DNA from: Leeuwenhoekiella polynyae
Lineage (GTDB): Bacteria > Bacteroidota > Bacteroidia > Flavobacteriales > Flavobacteriaceae
Strand: one strand, 5' to 3'
Assembly: GCF_042683665.1 (NCBI RefSeq)
Contig: NZ_JBHUOO010000048.1
DNA: 64,000 nucleotides
Below are positions 49,744-60,134 of the stretch, one piece after another. Below the pieces are notes generated by a model, which did no database searches, was not told the origin of the DNA, and saw only the letters and a program-made list of their open reading frames with translations. Position 1 is the stretch's first letter. Each line of letters starts with the position of its first letter. The translations under genes and the position numbers were made by a program.

Positions 49744-52700
49744 ATGCAAGCAAAACAAGCTGAAAGACTGAATTTCTCATCGGTAAAGAACAGACCTGAA
49801 TATCCTGACTTTTTGGATATACAGATTAAATCCTTTCAAGATTTCTTTCAATTAGAGACTAAGTCTGAAGAAAGAGGAAATGAAGGACTTTACAACACCT
49901 TTCTAGAGAATTTCCCTATTACGGATACCCGTAACAACTTTGTACTAGAATTCTTGGACTACTTTGTAGATCCACCTAGATACTCTATTCAAGAGTGTAT
50001 CGAGCGAGGCTTAACTTATAGTGTACCCTTAAAAGCCCGTTTAAAATTATACTGTACTGATGATGAGCACGAAGATTTTGAAACGATAGTTCAAGATGTT
50101 TATCTTGGTACTATTCCTTATATGACACCTAGTGGTACTTTTTGTATCAACGGTGCAGAACGTGTTGTTGTTTCTCAGTTACACCGTTCTCCTGGTGTAT
50201 TCTTTGGTCAGTCTTTTCACGCTAACGGTACCAAGCTTTATTCTGCACGTGTAATTCCTTTTAAAGGTTCGTGGATTGAGTTTGCTACAGATATCAATAG
50301 TGTGATGTATGCATACATCGATCGTAAGAAAAAATTACCTGTTACTACTCTGTTCCGTGCAATCGGTTTTGAGCGTGATAAGGATATATTAGAAATATTT
50401 GACCTTGCAGAAGAGGTTAAAGTTTCAAAAACCGGACTTAAAAAATATTTAGGTCGCAAATTAGCCGCTCGTGTATTAAATACTTGGCATGAGGATTTCG
50501 TAGATGAGGATACTGGGGAGGTTGTTTCTATAGAACGTAACGAGATTGTTTTAGATCGTGATACCGTTTTAGAAAAAGAACATATAGAAGAAATTTTAGA
50601 AGCTGGCGCTAAGACGATTTTACTTCATAAAGAAGATAATCAACTTGGTGATTATGCGATCATTCATAATACACTTCAAAAAGATCCTACAAACTCAGAA
50701 AAAGAGGCTGTAGAACATATATACCGTCAATTGCGTAATGCAGAGCCGCCAGATGAAGAGACTGCTCGTGGTATTATTGACAAGTTATTCTTTAGTGATC
50801 AACGCTATAACTTAGGTGAAGTTGGTCGTTATAGAATGAACAAGAAATTAGGTCTTGATATTGGTATGGATAAGCAAGTACTTACCAAACAAGATATCAT
50901 CACTATTGTTAAGTATCTAATTGAGCTTATAAACTCTAAAGCTGAGATTGATGATATTGATCACCTTTCTAACCGTCGTGTACGTACAGTAGGTGAGCAG
51001 TTATCTACTCAGTTTGGTGTAGGTCTTGCTCGTATGGCTCGTACCATTCGTGAGCGTATGAACGTTCGTGATAACGAAGTGTTTACTCCGATCGATTTGA
51101 TTAACGCGAAAACACTTTCGTCTGTGATCAACTCCTTCTTTGGTACAAACCAGTTATCTCAGTTTATGGATCAAACCAATCCTCTTGCAGAGATTACGCA
51201 TAAGCGTCGTCTTTCGGCATTAGGACCTGGTGGTCTTTCTCGTGAGCGTGCAGGTTTTGAGGTTCGAGATGTCCACTATACACATTATGGTCGTCTTTGT
51301 CCTATTGAAACTCCTGAGGGTCCAAACATTGGTTTGATATCTTCTTTAGCAGTATATGCTAAGGTTAACAATATGGGCTTCATTGAAACTCCATACCGCA
51401 AAGTTACTGACGGAAAAATTGACTTAGAGACTGAACCAAGATATTTGAGTGCAGAGGAAGAAGAAGGTATGTTGATTGCTCAGGCAAACAACCCTATGGA
51501 TGATTCTGGTCAGATACAAGAAGAACGTGTAATTGCACGTATGGAAGGTGACTTCCCGGTTGTTGAGCCTAATACAGTTCATTATGCCGATGTTTCTCCT
51601 AACCAGATTGCATCTATTTCGGCTTCTTTGATTCCGTTCTTAGAACATGATGACGCGAACCGTGCATTGATGGGGTCTAACATGATGCGTCAGGCAGTTC
51701 CTCTTTTACGCGCAGACGCACCTATCGTAGGTACAGGTCTTGAGCGTCAAGTAGCTTCTGATTCTCGTGTATTGATTAATGCTGAAGGTGATGGTGAAGT
51801 TGAATATGTAGATGCTAACGAAATTACTATCAAATATGACCGTACCGATGAAGAACGTATGGTGAGTTTTGATGGGGATAGCAAAACCTATCAATTAATT
51901 AAATTCCGTAAGACAAACCAAAGTACTTCTATTAACCTGAAGCCTATTGTAAGAAGAGGTGATCGCGTTAAGAAAGGTCAGGTTCTTTGTCAGGGTTATG
52001 CAACTGAAGCTGGGGAGCTGGCTTTGGGTAGAAATATGAAAGTAGCCTTTATGCCTTGGAAAGGGTATAATTTTGAGGATGCGATCGTGATTTCTGAAAA
52101 AGTTGTTCGTGACGATATCTTTACGTCTATTCACGTAGATGAATATTCATTAGATGTTCGTGATACTAAATTGGGTAATGAAGAATTAACCAATGATATT
52201 CCTAACGTTTCTGAAGAGGCTACAAAAGACCTTGATGAAAACGGTATGATCCGTATTGGTGCAGAAGTAAAACCTGGCGATATATTAATTGGTAAGATTA
52301 CTCCAAAAGGAGAGTCTGATCCTACTCCGGAAGAAAAATTACTTCGCGCAATTTTTGGTGATAAAGCAGGTGATGTAAAAGATGCTTCTTTAAAAGCTTC
52401 TCCATCTTTAAGAGGAGTTGTTATTCAGAAGAAACTTTTTGCTCGTGCAATTAAAGATAAGCGCAAACGCGCAAAAGATAAAGAAGATATCTCTGCATTA
52501 GAAGCAGAATACGATCAAAAATTTGATGATCTTAAAGCAGTATTAGTTGATAAATTATTTCAATTAGTTAATGGTAAAACTGCTCAGGGTGTTAAGAATG
52601 ATTTAGGTGAAGAAGTTCTTCCAAAAGGTAAGAAGTTTACGCTAAAAATGCTTAATGCTGTTGAAGATTATACACATTTAAACCAAGGCACTTGGGCGAC

Positions 52701-53556
52701 TGATGATGCAACTAATGTAATGATCGCAGATCTGTTGCACAATTACAGAATCAAAGAGAACGATCTTCAAGGTAATTTACGTCGTGAGAAGTTTACAATC
52801 TCGGTAGGGGATGAACTTCCTGCTGGTATCATCAAGCTTGCAAAAGTTTATGTTGCTAAAAAACGTAAACTGAAAGTAGGTGATAAAATGGCGGGTCGTC
52901 ACGGTAACAAAGGTATTGTTGCGCGTATCGTTCGTCAAGAAGATATGCCTTTCTTAGAAGACGGAACTCCTGTTGATATTGTATTGAATCCACTTGGTGT
53001 GCCTTCTCGTATGAACATTGGTCAGATTTATGAGACTGTTCTTGGATGGGCTGGTCAGAAATTAGGTCGTAAGTATGCAACTCCAATTTTTGATGGTGCT
53101 ACTTTAGATCAGATTAATGAGCTTACAGATGAAGCAGGTATTCCACGATTTGGGCACACCTATCTTTACGATGGTGGTACTGGTGATCGTTTTGATCAGC
53201 CTGCAACTGTTGGTGTGATCTATATGCTTAAACTTGGACATATGGTTGATGATAAGATGCACGCTCGTTCAATAGGGCCTTACTCATTAATTACACAACA
53301 GCCATTAGGAGGTAAAGCACAGTTCGGTGGTCAGCGTTTTGGTGAGATGGAGGTTTGGGCACTTGAGGCTTATGGAGCTTCAGCTACTCTTCGTGAAATC
53401 TTAACTGTGAAGTCTGATGATGTTATTGGTAGAGCTAAAACATACGAAAGTATCGTAAAAGGTGAGCCAATGCCAGAGCCAGGTTTACCAGAATCATTCA
53501 ACGTATTGATGCACGAGCTTAAAGGACTTGGACTAGACATTCGTCTAGAAGAATAG
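49744..53556 (+). CDS. rpoB: RNA polymerase beta subunit
   Basis: The 1270-residue protein is a full Bacteroidota-type beta subunit. The rifampicin-binding region (FGTNQLSQFMDQTNPLAEIT, HKRRLSALGPGG) has the wild-type Asp, His and Ser at the usual resistance positions. Late motifs include GDKMAGRHGNKGIV and GGKAQFGGQRFGEMEVWALEA. I place the start at ATG 49744, which gives MQAKQAERLNFSS; a TTG six bases earlier is open but unneeded. It is followed by rpoC after 89 bp with a hairpin between. Confidence 0.97.
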   Translation: MQAKQAERLNFSSVKNRPEYPDFLDIQIKSFQDFFQLETKSEERGNEGLYNTFLENFPITDTRNNFVLEFLDYFVDPPRYSIQECIERGLTYSVPLKARLKLYCTDDEHEDFETIVQDVYLGTIPYMTPSGTFCINGAERVVVSQLHRSPGVFFGQSFHANGTKLYSARVIPFKGSWIEFATDINSVMYAYIDRKKKLPVTTLFRAIGFERDKDILEIFDLAEEVKVSKTGLKKYLGRKLAARVLNTWHEDFVDEDTGEVVSIERNEIVLDRDTVLEKEHIEEILEAGAKTILLHKEDNQLGDYAIIHNTLQKDPTNSEKEAVEHIYRQLRNAEPPDEETARGIIDKLFFSDQRYNLGEVGRYRMNKKLGLDIGMDKQVLTKQDIITIVKYLIELINSKAEIDDIDHLSNRRVRTVGEQLSTQFGVGLARMARTIRERMNVRDNEVFTPIDLINAKTLSSVINSFFGTNQLSQFMDQTNPLAEITHKRRLSALGPGGLSRERAGFEVRDVHYTHYGRLCPIETPEGPNIGLISSLAVYAKVNNMGFIETPYRKVTDGKIDLETEPRYLSAEEEEGMLIAQANNPMDDSGQIQEERVIARMEGDFPVVEPNTVHYADVSPNQIASISASLIPFLEHDDANRALMGSNMMRQAVPLLRADAPIVGTGLERQVASDSRVLINAEGDGEVEYVDANEITIKYDRTDEERMVSFDGDSKTYQLIKFRKTNQSTSINLKPIVRRGDRVKKGQVLCQGYATEAGELALGRNMKVAFMPWKGYNFEDAIVISEKVVRDDIFTSIHVDEYSLDVRDTKLGNEELTNDIPNVSEEATKDLDENGMIRIGAEVKPGDILIGKITPKGESDPTPEEKLLRAIFGDKAGDVKDASLKASPSLRGVVIQKKLFARAIKDKRKRAKDKEDISALEAEYDQKFDDLKAVLVDKLFQLVNGKTAQGVKNDLGEEVLPKGKKFTLKMLNAVEDYTHLNQGTWATDDATNVMIADLLHNYRIKENDLQGNLRREKFTISVGDELPAGIIKLAKVYVAKKRKLKVGDKMAGRHGNKGIVARIVRQEDMPFLEDGTPVDIVLNPLGVPSRMNIGQIYETVLGWAGQKLGRKYATPIFDGATLDQINELTDEAGIPRFGHTYLYDGGTGDRFDQPATVGVIYMLKLGHMVDDKMHARSIGPYSLITQQPLGGKAQFGGQRFGEMEVWALEAYGASATLREILTVKSDDVIGRAKTYESIVKGEPMPEPGLPESFNVLMHELKGLGLDIRLEE

Positions 53557-53565
53557 ATACTAATG

Positions 53566-53591
53566 GGTTGCGCTTCTGCGGAAGCGTAACC
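53566..53591 (+). promoter_or_regulatory. Hairpin between rpoB and rpoC
   Basis: GGTTGCGCTTC pairs with GAAGCGTAACC over 11 bp (one G-T pair) around a TGCG tetraloop, followed by TTATTTT. It is placed like an RNA processing site or weak terminator that balances beta and beta-prime. Confidence 0.6.
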
Positions 53592-53645
53592 TTATTTTAC
53601 AGTATCACAGAAGTTAAAAAAGAATAATTTTCGACATAAGGTATT

Positions 53646-56600
53646 ATGGCAAGAGATAATGATAAGAATGCAGTAAAGAGATTTGATAAAATCTCTATTG
53701 GTCTTGCATCTCCTGAAGCGATTTTGGCTGAATCGCGCGGAGAGGTGTTAAAACCAGAAACTATAAACTACCGTACGCACAAACCTGAGCGTGATGGTTT
53801 GTTCTGTGAGCGTATCTTTGGTCCTGTAAAGGATTATGAGTGTGCTTGTGGTAAATATAAGCGTATACGTTACAAGGGTATTGTTTGTGACCGTTGTGGT
53901 GTAGAAGTTACTGAGAAAAAAGTGCGTAGAGATCGTGTGGGTCACATCAACCTGGTTGTTCCTGTGGCACACATCTGGTACTTTAGAAGTTTGCCAAATA
54001 AAATAGGGTATCTTTTAGGTCTTCCATCTAAGAAATTAGATATGATTATCTATTATGAGCGCTATGTAGTTATTCAGCCTGGTATAGCTAAGAACGAAGA
54101 AGGAGATGAATTGAAGAAGATGGACTTTCTTACTGAGGAAGAATATCTGAATGTTCTGGAGTCTATTCCACAAGAAAATATGTATCTGGAAGATAGCGAT
54201 CCTAACAAGTTTATCGCTAAAATGGGTGCAGAATGTCTTATTGAATTATTAAGACGTATTGATCTTAATGAGTTGTCTTATGACTTACGTCATAAAGCAA
54301 ATAATGAGACTTCAAAACAACGTAAAACTGAAGCACTAAAGCGTCTTCAAGTGGTAGAATCTTTACGTGATGCTAATAAGAATCGCGAAAATTTACCAGA
54401 GTGGATGATAATGAAAGTAGTTCCGGTTATTCCGCCAGAATTACGTCCTCTTGTTCCTCTTGATGGTGGTCGTTTTGCGACTTCAGATTTAAATGACTTA
54501 TACCGTCGTGTTATTATACGTAATAACCGTTTGAAGCGTTTGATGGAAATCAAAGCTCCAGAGGTTATTTTACGTAATGAAAAACGTATGCTTCAAGAAG
54601 CTGTTGATTCATTATTTGATAACACACGTAAATCTTCAGCAGTAAAAACAGACTCTAACAGACCTTTAAAATCACTTTCTGATTCATTAAAAGGTAAGCA
54701 AGGTCGTTTCCGTCAAAACTTACTTGGTAAGCGTGTTGATTATTCTGCGCGTTCGGTAATTGTTGTTGGACCAGAATTAAAACTTTACGAATGTGGTCTT
54801 CCTAAGGATATGGCTGCAGAGCTTTACAAGCCATTTGTTATCAGAAAATTGATAGAACGTGGAATTGTAAAAACAGTAAAGTCAGCTAAAAAGATTATAG
54901 ATAAAAAAGAGCCTGTAGTTTGGGATATTTTGGAGAACGTTCTTAAAGGACACCCAGTATTGCTAAACCGTGCTCCTACGCTTCACCGATTAGGTATTCA
55001 GGCTTTCCAGCCAAAACTTATTGAAGGTAAGGCGATACAGTTACACCCGTTAGTATGTACAGCATTTAACGCCGATTTTGATGGTGACCAGATGGCGGTT
55101 CATTTGCCATTAGGGCCAGAAGCTATCTTGGAGGCTCAGATGTTAATGCTTGCTTCTAACAATATTCTTAACCCTGCAAATGGTGCTCCAGTTACAGTAC
55201 CTTCTCAGGATATGGTATTGGGTCTTTATTATATGACTAAAGCGCGTAAGAGTACTCCAGAACATCCTATACAGGGTGAAGGAATTACCTTTTATAGTGC
55301 AGAAGAAGTTGTTATTGCTCACAACCAGAAGCGTGTGAACATTAACGCAATGATAAAGATACGTACTAAAGATTTCAATGAAGCTGGTGAATTAGTTTAT
55401 CAGATTATTGATACTACAGTAGGGCGTGTTTTATTTAACGAAAGTGTTCCTGAAGAAGCAGGTTATATCAACGAAGTATTGACTAAAAAGTCTTTACGTG
55501 ATGTAATTGCTAGAATTTTAAAATTAACGAGTGTTCCTCGTACTGCTGAGTTCCTTGACAGTATTAAAACACTTGGATATACATTCGCATTTAGAGGTGG
55601 ATTGTCTTTCTCATTAGGGGATATTATTATTCCTGCTGAGAAATACGATATGATTGATGAGGCAAATACTCAGGTAGACGGAATTATGTCTAGCTATAAT
55701 ATGGGTCTTATTACTAACTCAGAGCGTTATAACCAAGTTATTGATGTTTGGACATCAACTAACGCATCACTTACGGAGCTTTCTATGAAGAATATTCGTG
55801 AGGATCAACAAGGATTTAACTCCGTGTTTATGATGCTTGATTCTGGTGCTCGTGGATCTAAAGAACAGATTCGTCAGTTGACCGGTATGCGTGGATTGAT
55901 GGCTAAGCCTAAGAAATCTAATGATGGAGGTGGAGCGATTATTGAAAACCCGATTCTTTCTAACTTTAAGGAAGGTCTTTCAATTCTTGAATACTTTATC
56001 TCTACGCACGGTGCTCGTAAAGGTCTTGCGGATACGGCTCTTAAAACTGCAGATGCTGGTTACTTAACACGTCGTCTTGTTGATGTTTCTCAGGATGTGA
56101 TTGTAAACAGTGAAGATTGCGATACCTTAAGAGGTGTTGAAGTTTCTGCGTTAAAGAAAAACGAAGAGATTGTTGAAACTTTAGAAGCACGTATAATAGG
56201 TCGTATTGCATTGAATGATGTAATCAACCCATTAGACAGTGAGATTATTGTTAAGGCTGGTGAAGAAATTTCTGAAGAATTAGCTGCAGAAATTACTAAA
56301 GCTCCTATTGAAAGTGTTGAAGTTCGTTCACCATTAACGTGTGAAGCCCCTAAAGGTATATGTTCTAAATGTTATGGTCGTAACCTGGCAACCAATAAAA
56401 TGGTTCAAATGGGTGAAGCTGTAGGTGTTGTTGCTGCTCAGTCAATTGGTGAGCCTGGTACACAGCTTACATTGCGTACATTCCACGTAGGGGGTATTGC
56501 AGGTAACATTTCTGAAGAAAACAAAGTTGTTTCTAAATTTGATGGTCGTCTGGAGATTGAGGATCTTAAAACTGTTCAAGGAGAAGCACCAGATGGTTCT

Positions 56601-57947
56601 ATCTCAGAGATAGTTATTTCTCGTACTTCTGAAGCTAAAATCGTAGATGCAAAGACTGGAATTTTATTAAGTACTAATAACATTCCTTACGGTTCTCAGT
56701 TGTTTATGAAGGATGGCGATAAAGTAACTAAAGGTGATACAGTATGTTCTTGGGATCCATTTAATGGTGTGATTATATCTGAATTTGCAGGTAAGATCAA
56801 ATACGAAAATATAGAACAAGGTGTTACTTATCAGGTTGAAACAGATGAGCAAACTGGTTTCCAGGAAAAAGTAATCTCTGAATCTCGTAACAAACGAATG
56901 ATTCCTACATTACATATAATGGGTAAAAAGGATGAAGTTATTCGTTCTTATAACTTACCGGTAGGAGCTCACTTGATGGTTGATGATGAGGAAAAAATCA
57001 AGATAGGTAAGATTCTTGTAAAAATACCACGTAAGTCTTCTAAGGCTGGTGATATTACAGGGGGTCTTCCACGAGTAACGGAATTGTTTGAAGCACGTAA
57101 TCCTTCTAATCCTGCTGTTGTAAGTGAGATTGATGGTGTTGTTTCTTTCGGTAAAATTAAGCGTGGTAACCGCGAGATTATTGTTGAGTCTAAATTAGGA
57201 GAGGTTAAGAAGTACTTAGTTAAGTTGTCTAACCAGATTTTAGTTCAGGAGAATGACTTTGTCAGAGCAGGTATGCCATTATCTGATGGTTCTGTTACTC
57301 CGGAGGATATTCTTTCAATTAAAGGACCTGCCGCTGTTCAGCAATACTTGGTAAACGAAGTTCAGGAAGTTTACCGTTTACAAGGTGTAAAAATTAACGA
57401 TAAGCACTTTGAAGTAGTTGTTCGCCAAATGATGCGTAAAGTGCGCATTCAGGATCCGGGTGATACTATTTTCTTAGAGAATCAACTAGTTCACAAAGAT
57501 GACTTTATTACAGAAAATGATGCAATTTTCGGAATGAAAGTTATTGAAGATGCTGGTGATTCTGCGACCCTTAAACCTGGTCAGATTATTTCACCTCGTG
57601 ATTTACGTGATGAGAACTCTATACTAAGAAGAGAAGATAAAAACCTTGCAACAGCAAGAGACGTAGTTGCAGCTACTGCAACACCGGTTCTTCAAGGTAT
57701 TACAAGAGCTTCGCTTCAGACAAAATCATTTATCTCTGCGGCTTCCTTCCAGGAAACTACTAAGGTGCTTAACGAAGCAGCTGTAAGCGGTAAAGTAGAT
57801 AGTTTAGAAGGTCTTAAAGAGAATGTTATTGTAGGACATAGAATTCCTGCTGGTACTGGTCTGCGTCGATATGATAAAATCATCGTAGGTAGCAAGCAAG
57901 AACTTGAAGAACTCAATGCAGCTCGAGAAGAAGTAAACTTTAATTAA
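53646..57947 (+). CDS. rpoC: RNA polymerase beta-prime subunit
   Basis: The 1433-residue protein has the N-terminal zinc ribbon (CACGKYKRIRYKGIVCDRCG), the active-site magnesium motif NADFDGDQM, the trigger-loop region (GARGSKEQIRQLTGMRGLMA) and the second zinc site (CEAPKGICSKCYGR). The length is normal for Bacteroidota, with an inserted domain of about 200 residues around residues 960-1150 (EISEENKVVSKFDGRLEIE onward). A strong terminator follows the stop. Confidence 0.97.
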   Translation: MARDNDKNAVKRFDKISIGLASPEAILAESRGEVLKPETINYRTHKPERDGLFCERIFGPVKDYECACGKYKRIRYKGIVCDRCGVEVTEKKVRRDRVGHINLVVPVAHIWYFRSLPNKIGYLLGLPSKKLDMIIYYERYVVIQPGIAKNEEGDELKKMDFLTEEEYLNVLESIPQENMYLEDSDPNKFIAKMGAECLIELLRRIDLNELSYDLRHKANNETSKQRKTEALKRLQVVESLRDANKNRENLPEWMIMKVVPVIPPELRPLVPLDGGRFATSDLNDLYRRVIIRNNRLKRLMEIKAPEVILRNEKRMLQEAVDSLFDNTRKSSAVKTDSNRPLKSLSDSLKGKQGRFRQNLLGKRVDYSARSVIVVGPELKLYECGLPKDMAAELYKPFVIRKLIERGIVKTVKSAKKIIDKKEPVVWDILENVLKGHPVLLNRAPTLHRLGIQAFQPKLIEGKAIQLHPLVCTAFNADFDGDQMAVHLPLGPEAILEAQMLMLASNNILNPANGAPVTVPSQDMVLGLYYMTKARKSTPEHPIQGEGITFYSAEEVVIAHNQKRVNINAMIKIRTKDFNEAGELVYQIIDTTVGRVLFNESVPEEAGYINEVLTKKSLRDVIARILKLTSVPRTAEFLDSIKTLGYTFAFRGGLSFSLGDIIIPAEKYDMIDEANTQVDGIMSSYNMGLITNSERYNQVIDVWTSTNASLTELSMKNIREDQQGFNSVFMMLDSGARGSKEQIRQLTGMRGLMAKPKKSNDGGGAIIENPILSNFKEGLSILEYFISTHGARKGLADTALKTADAGYLTRRLVDVSQDVIVNSEDCDTLRGVEVSALKKNEEIVETLEARIIGRIALNDVINPLDSEIIVKAGEEISEELAAEITKAPIESVEVRSPLTCEAPKGICSKCYGRNLATNKMVQMGEAVGVVAAQSIGEPGTQLTLRTFHVGGIAGNISEENKVVSKFDGRLEIEDLKTVQGEAPDGSISEIVISRTSEAKIVDAKTGILLSTNNIPYGSQLFMKDGDKVTKGDTVCSWDPFNGVIISEFAGKIKYENIEQGVTYQVETDEQTGFQEKVISESRNKRMIPTLHIMGKKDEVIRSYNLPVGAHLMVDDEEKIKIGKILVKIPRKSSKAGDITGGLPRVTELFEARNPSNPAVVSEIDGVVSFGKIKRGNREIIVESKLGEVKKYLVKLSNQILVQENDFVRAGMPLSDGSVTPEDILSIKGPAAVQQYLVNEVQEVYRLQGVKINDKHFEVVVRQMMRKVRIQDPGDTIFLENQLVHKDDFITENDAIFGMKVIEDAGDSATLKPGQIISPRDLRDENSILRREDKNLATARDVVAATATPVLQGITRASLQTKSFISAASFQETTKVLNEAAVSGKVDSLEGLKENVIVGHRIPAGTGLRRYDKIIVGSKQELEELNAAREEVNFN

Positions 57948-57960
57948 TTTATTATATATA

Positions 57961-57990
57961 AAACAGCTTCAGAAATGAAGCTGTTTTTTT
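57961..57990 (+). terminator. rpoC terminator
   Basis: AAACAGCTTC pairs perfectly with GAAGCTGTTT around AGAAAT and runs into TTTT. It ends the rpo operon before the DUF3467 gene, although some read-through is likely because that gene starts 20 bp later without an obvious promoter. Confidence 0.85.
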
Positions 57991-58009
57991 ATACCCAATA
58001 TTTACTGAT

Positions 58010-58324
58010 ATGGCTGAAGATGAAAAGAACCAAAATGGTCAATTAAATATAGAGCTTGATGAGGCTACAGCTCAAGGGCAGTATTCTAATCTTGCTATAA
58101 TAAACCATTCAGTTTCAGAATTTGTGGTTGATTTTATAAATATTATGCCCGGTACACCTAAGAGTAAAGTCAAGTCGCGTATAATTTTAACACCACAGCA
58201 CGCTAAACGTTTAGCTAAGGCTTTACAAGAAAACGTAAAACGATTTGAAAAAGCACACGGAGAAATTAAGGATTATGAGAAACATCCTATTCCTCTAAAT
58301 TTTGGACCAACAGGTCAAGCTTAA
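58010..58324 (+). CDS. DUF3467 protein
   Basis: The 104-residue protein begins with an acidic tail and has the DUF3467 core: GQYSNLAIINHSVSEFVVDFINIMPG, KVKSRIILTPQHAKRLAKALQENV. The family is common directly behind rpoC in Bacteroidota and is of unknown function, with a small beta-alpha fold. It has its own terminator. Confidence 0.9.
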   Translation: MAEDEKNQNGQLNIELDEATAQGQYSNLAIINHSVSEFVVDFINIMPGTPKSKVKSRIILTPQHAKRLAKALQENVKRFEKAHGEIKDYEKHPIPLNFGPTGQA

Positions 58325-58326
58325 AC

Positions 58327-58360
58327 AAAAAAACCTTGAAGTTGACTTCAAGGTTTTTTT
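58327..58360 (+). terminator. Terminator after the DUF3467 gene
   Basis: A stem of at least 8 bp (CCTTGAAG with CTTCAAGG, loop TTGA), extended by flanking A and T runs, ends in seven T residues. Its symmetry means it could also work for the opposite strand. Confidence 0.87.
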
Positions 58361-58518
58361 ATATCATAAAATATTATGGGTTGTAGGTTTTCTATAGATT
58401 ATCAAAATACCAACTGATTTTTCAATGCTCTTATCTTTGTTTTAAAGGGCTTTTTTTGTTTTTTAAACAAGTAGTAAGGGATTAATGCTATAGTGGCTTT
58501 AAAAGTCTTTTTATTGAG

Positions 58519-60108
58519 TTATTTAAACTCTGAAACAAAATGAAGCTTAACATTAGGATATTTTTGTTGCGTCATTTGTAATGTAAATTGGGAATCTGCC
58601 AGGTATACTAATTGGCCTCTTTTATCTTTAGCCATAAAACGTTGTTTGACCCTCAGGAATTCTTTGAATTCCTCGCTCTTAGGATCTTTAGGTTCTACCC
58701 AACAAGCTTTATAAACACTTAATGGTTCGTAGGTACATTTTGCCCCGTATTCATGTTCTAATCGATATTGAATTACTTCATATTGTAAGGCTCCAACAGT
58801 GCCAATTACTTTTCTGCCATTAAGTTCTAATGTAAATAACTGAGCAACACCTTCGTCCATTAACTGATCAATCCCTTTTTCTAATTGCTTGGATTTCATA
58901 GGGTCTGCATTATTAATGTATCTAAAGTGTTCGGGTGAAAATGCAGGAATTCCTTTATAATGTATTTCTTCTCCTTGTGTAAGGGTGTCTCCAATTTTAA
59001 AGTTTCCGGTATCGTGTAAGCCTACTATATCACCGGGATAGGAGATATCTACGATTTCTTTCCGCTCTGCGAAAAATGCATTAGGACTGGAAAACTTTAA
59101 TTTCTTACCATTTCTAACGTGTAAATATGGCGTATTACGTTCAAAAACTCCGGAAACAATCTTAACAAAAGCCAGTCTATCTCGGTGTTTAGGGTCCATA
59201 TTGGCGTGAATTTTAAAAACAAAACCACTAAAGTCCTTTTCATCAGGCTTAACAATTCGTTCCTCGCTTTCTTTAGGTCGGGGAGGAGGAGCAATACTAA
59301 TAAAGCAATCTAATAACTCGCGTACTCCAAAATTATTCAATGCAGAGCCAAAAAATACCGGCTGTTGCTCGGCCTTTGAATAGGCTTCTTGGTTGAAGTC
59401 AGGATAAACCCCTGTTACTAATTCAAGTTCTTCCCTTAAGGTTTCCGCAGATTTAGTTCCTATTAATTGGTCTAAATCGCTGGAATTGAGGTCTTCAATC
59501 TCAATGGTTTCTTCGATATTTTTGCGGCTATCACCACTAAAAAGGTTTACATTTTTCTCCCAAATATTATAGATTCCTTTGAAATCATATCCCATTCCAA
59601 TAGGGAAACTTAAAGGGGTAACTGTTAAATCTAGTTTTTGTTCAATCTCATCAAGTAGTTCAAAAGCATCTTTTCCTTCCCGATCTAATTTATTGACGAA
59701 AACTATCATAGGAATTTTACGCATCCTACATACTTTAACGAGTTTTTCGGTTTGTTCTTCGACACCTTTAGCAACGTCGATAACGACAATAACGCTATCT
59801 ACTGCAGTAAGTGTTCTGAATGTATCTTCAGCAAAATCTTTATGTCCCGGAGTGTCAAGGATATTAATTTTGGTGCCGTTATATTCAAATGCAAGAACAG
59901 ACGTTGCAACCGAAATTCCGCGTTGACGCTCAATCTCCATAAAATCACTCGTTGCTCCTTTTTTAATCTTATTAGATTTTACTGCGCCTGCTTCTTGAAT
60001 AGCGCCACCAAATAATAAAAGCTTTTCAGTAAGGGTTGTTTTACCTGCATCCGGGTGTGAAATGATACCGAAAGTACGTCTACGCGCAATTTCCTTTTTG
60101 ATACTCAT
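58519..60108 (-). CDS. prfC: Peptide chain release factor 3
   Basis: RF3 is the GTPase that removes RF1/RF2 after termination. The 529-residue protein has the GTP-binding P loop (SHPDAGKTTLTEK), switch motif RQRGISVATS, DTPGH and NKLD, then domains II and III (ALQYEVIQYRLEHEYGAKC, QFTLQMTQQKYPNVKLHFV). It is shorter than EF-G and has the RF3-type ending. It is a single gene on the strand opposite the rpo operon, with a -7 element 19 nt upstream. Confidence 0.95.
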   Translation of the reverse strand: MSIKKEIARRRTFGIISHPDAGKTTLTEKLLLFGGAIQEAGAVKSNKIKKGATSDFMEIERQRGISVATSVLAFEYNGTKINILDTPGHKDFAEDTFRTLTAVDSVIVVIDVAKGVEEQTEKLVKVCRMRKIPMIVFVNKLDREGKDAFELLDEIEQKLDLTVTPLSFPIGMGYDFKGIYNIWEKNVNLFSGDSRKNIEETIEIEDLNSSDLDQLIGTKSAETLREELELVTGVYPDFNQEAYSKAEQQPVFFGSALNNFGVRELLDCFISIAPPPRPKESEERIVKPDEKDFSGFVFKIHANMDPKHRDRLAFVKIVSGVFERNTPYLHVRNGKKLKFSSPNAFFAERKEIVDISYPGDIVGLHDTGNFKIGDTLTQGEEIHYKGIPAFSPEHFRYINNADPMKSKQLEKGIDQLMDEGVAQLFTLELNGRKVIGTVGALQYEVIQYRLEHEYGAKCTYEPLSVYKACWVEPKDPKSEEFKEFLRVKQRFMAKDKRGQLVYLADSQFTLQMTQQKYPNVKLHFVSEFK

Positions 60109-60126
60109 ACATAAAATTTAAGACGG

Positions 60127-60134
60127 CAAATATA
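60127..60134 (-). promoter_or_regulatory. -7 promoter element of prfC
   Basis: On the minus strand this reads TATATTTG, an exact TAnnTTTG match, giving a leader of about 12 nt before the ATG at 60108. Confidence 0.55.

Noticed and set aside
50988..51340. Rifampicin-resistance change in rpoB
   Set aside because: The Asp, His and Ser residues usually altered in resistance are all the wild-type ones.
58432..58439. Exact TAnnTTTG match (TATCTTTG) on the plus strand
   Set aside because: No plus-strand gene follows for more than 2 kb; it would read antisense into prfC. Such matches are expected by chance about once per 2 kb per strand.
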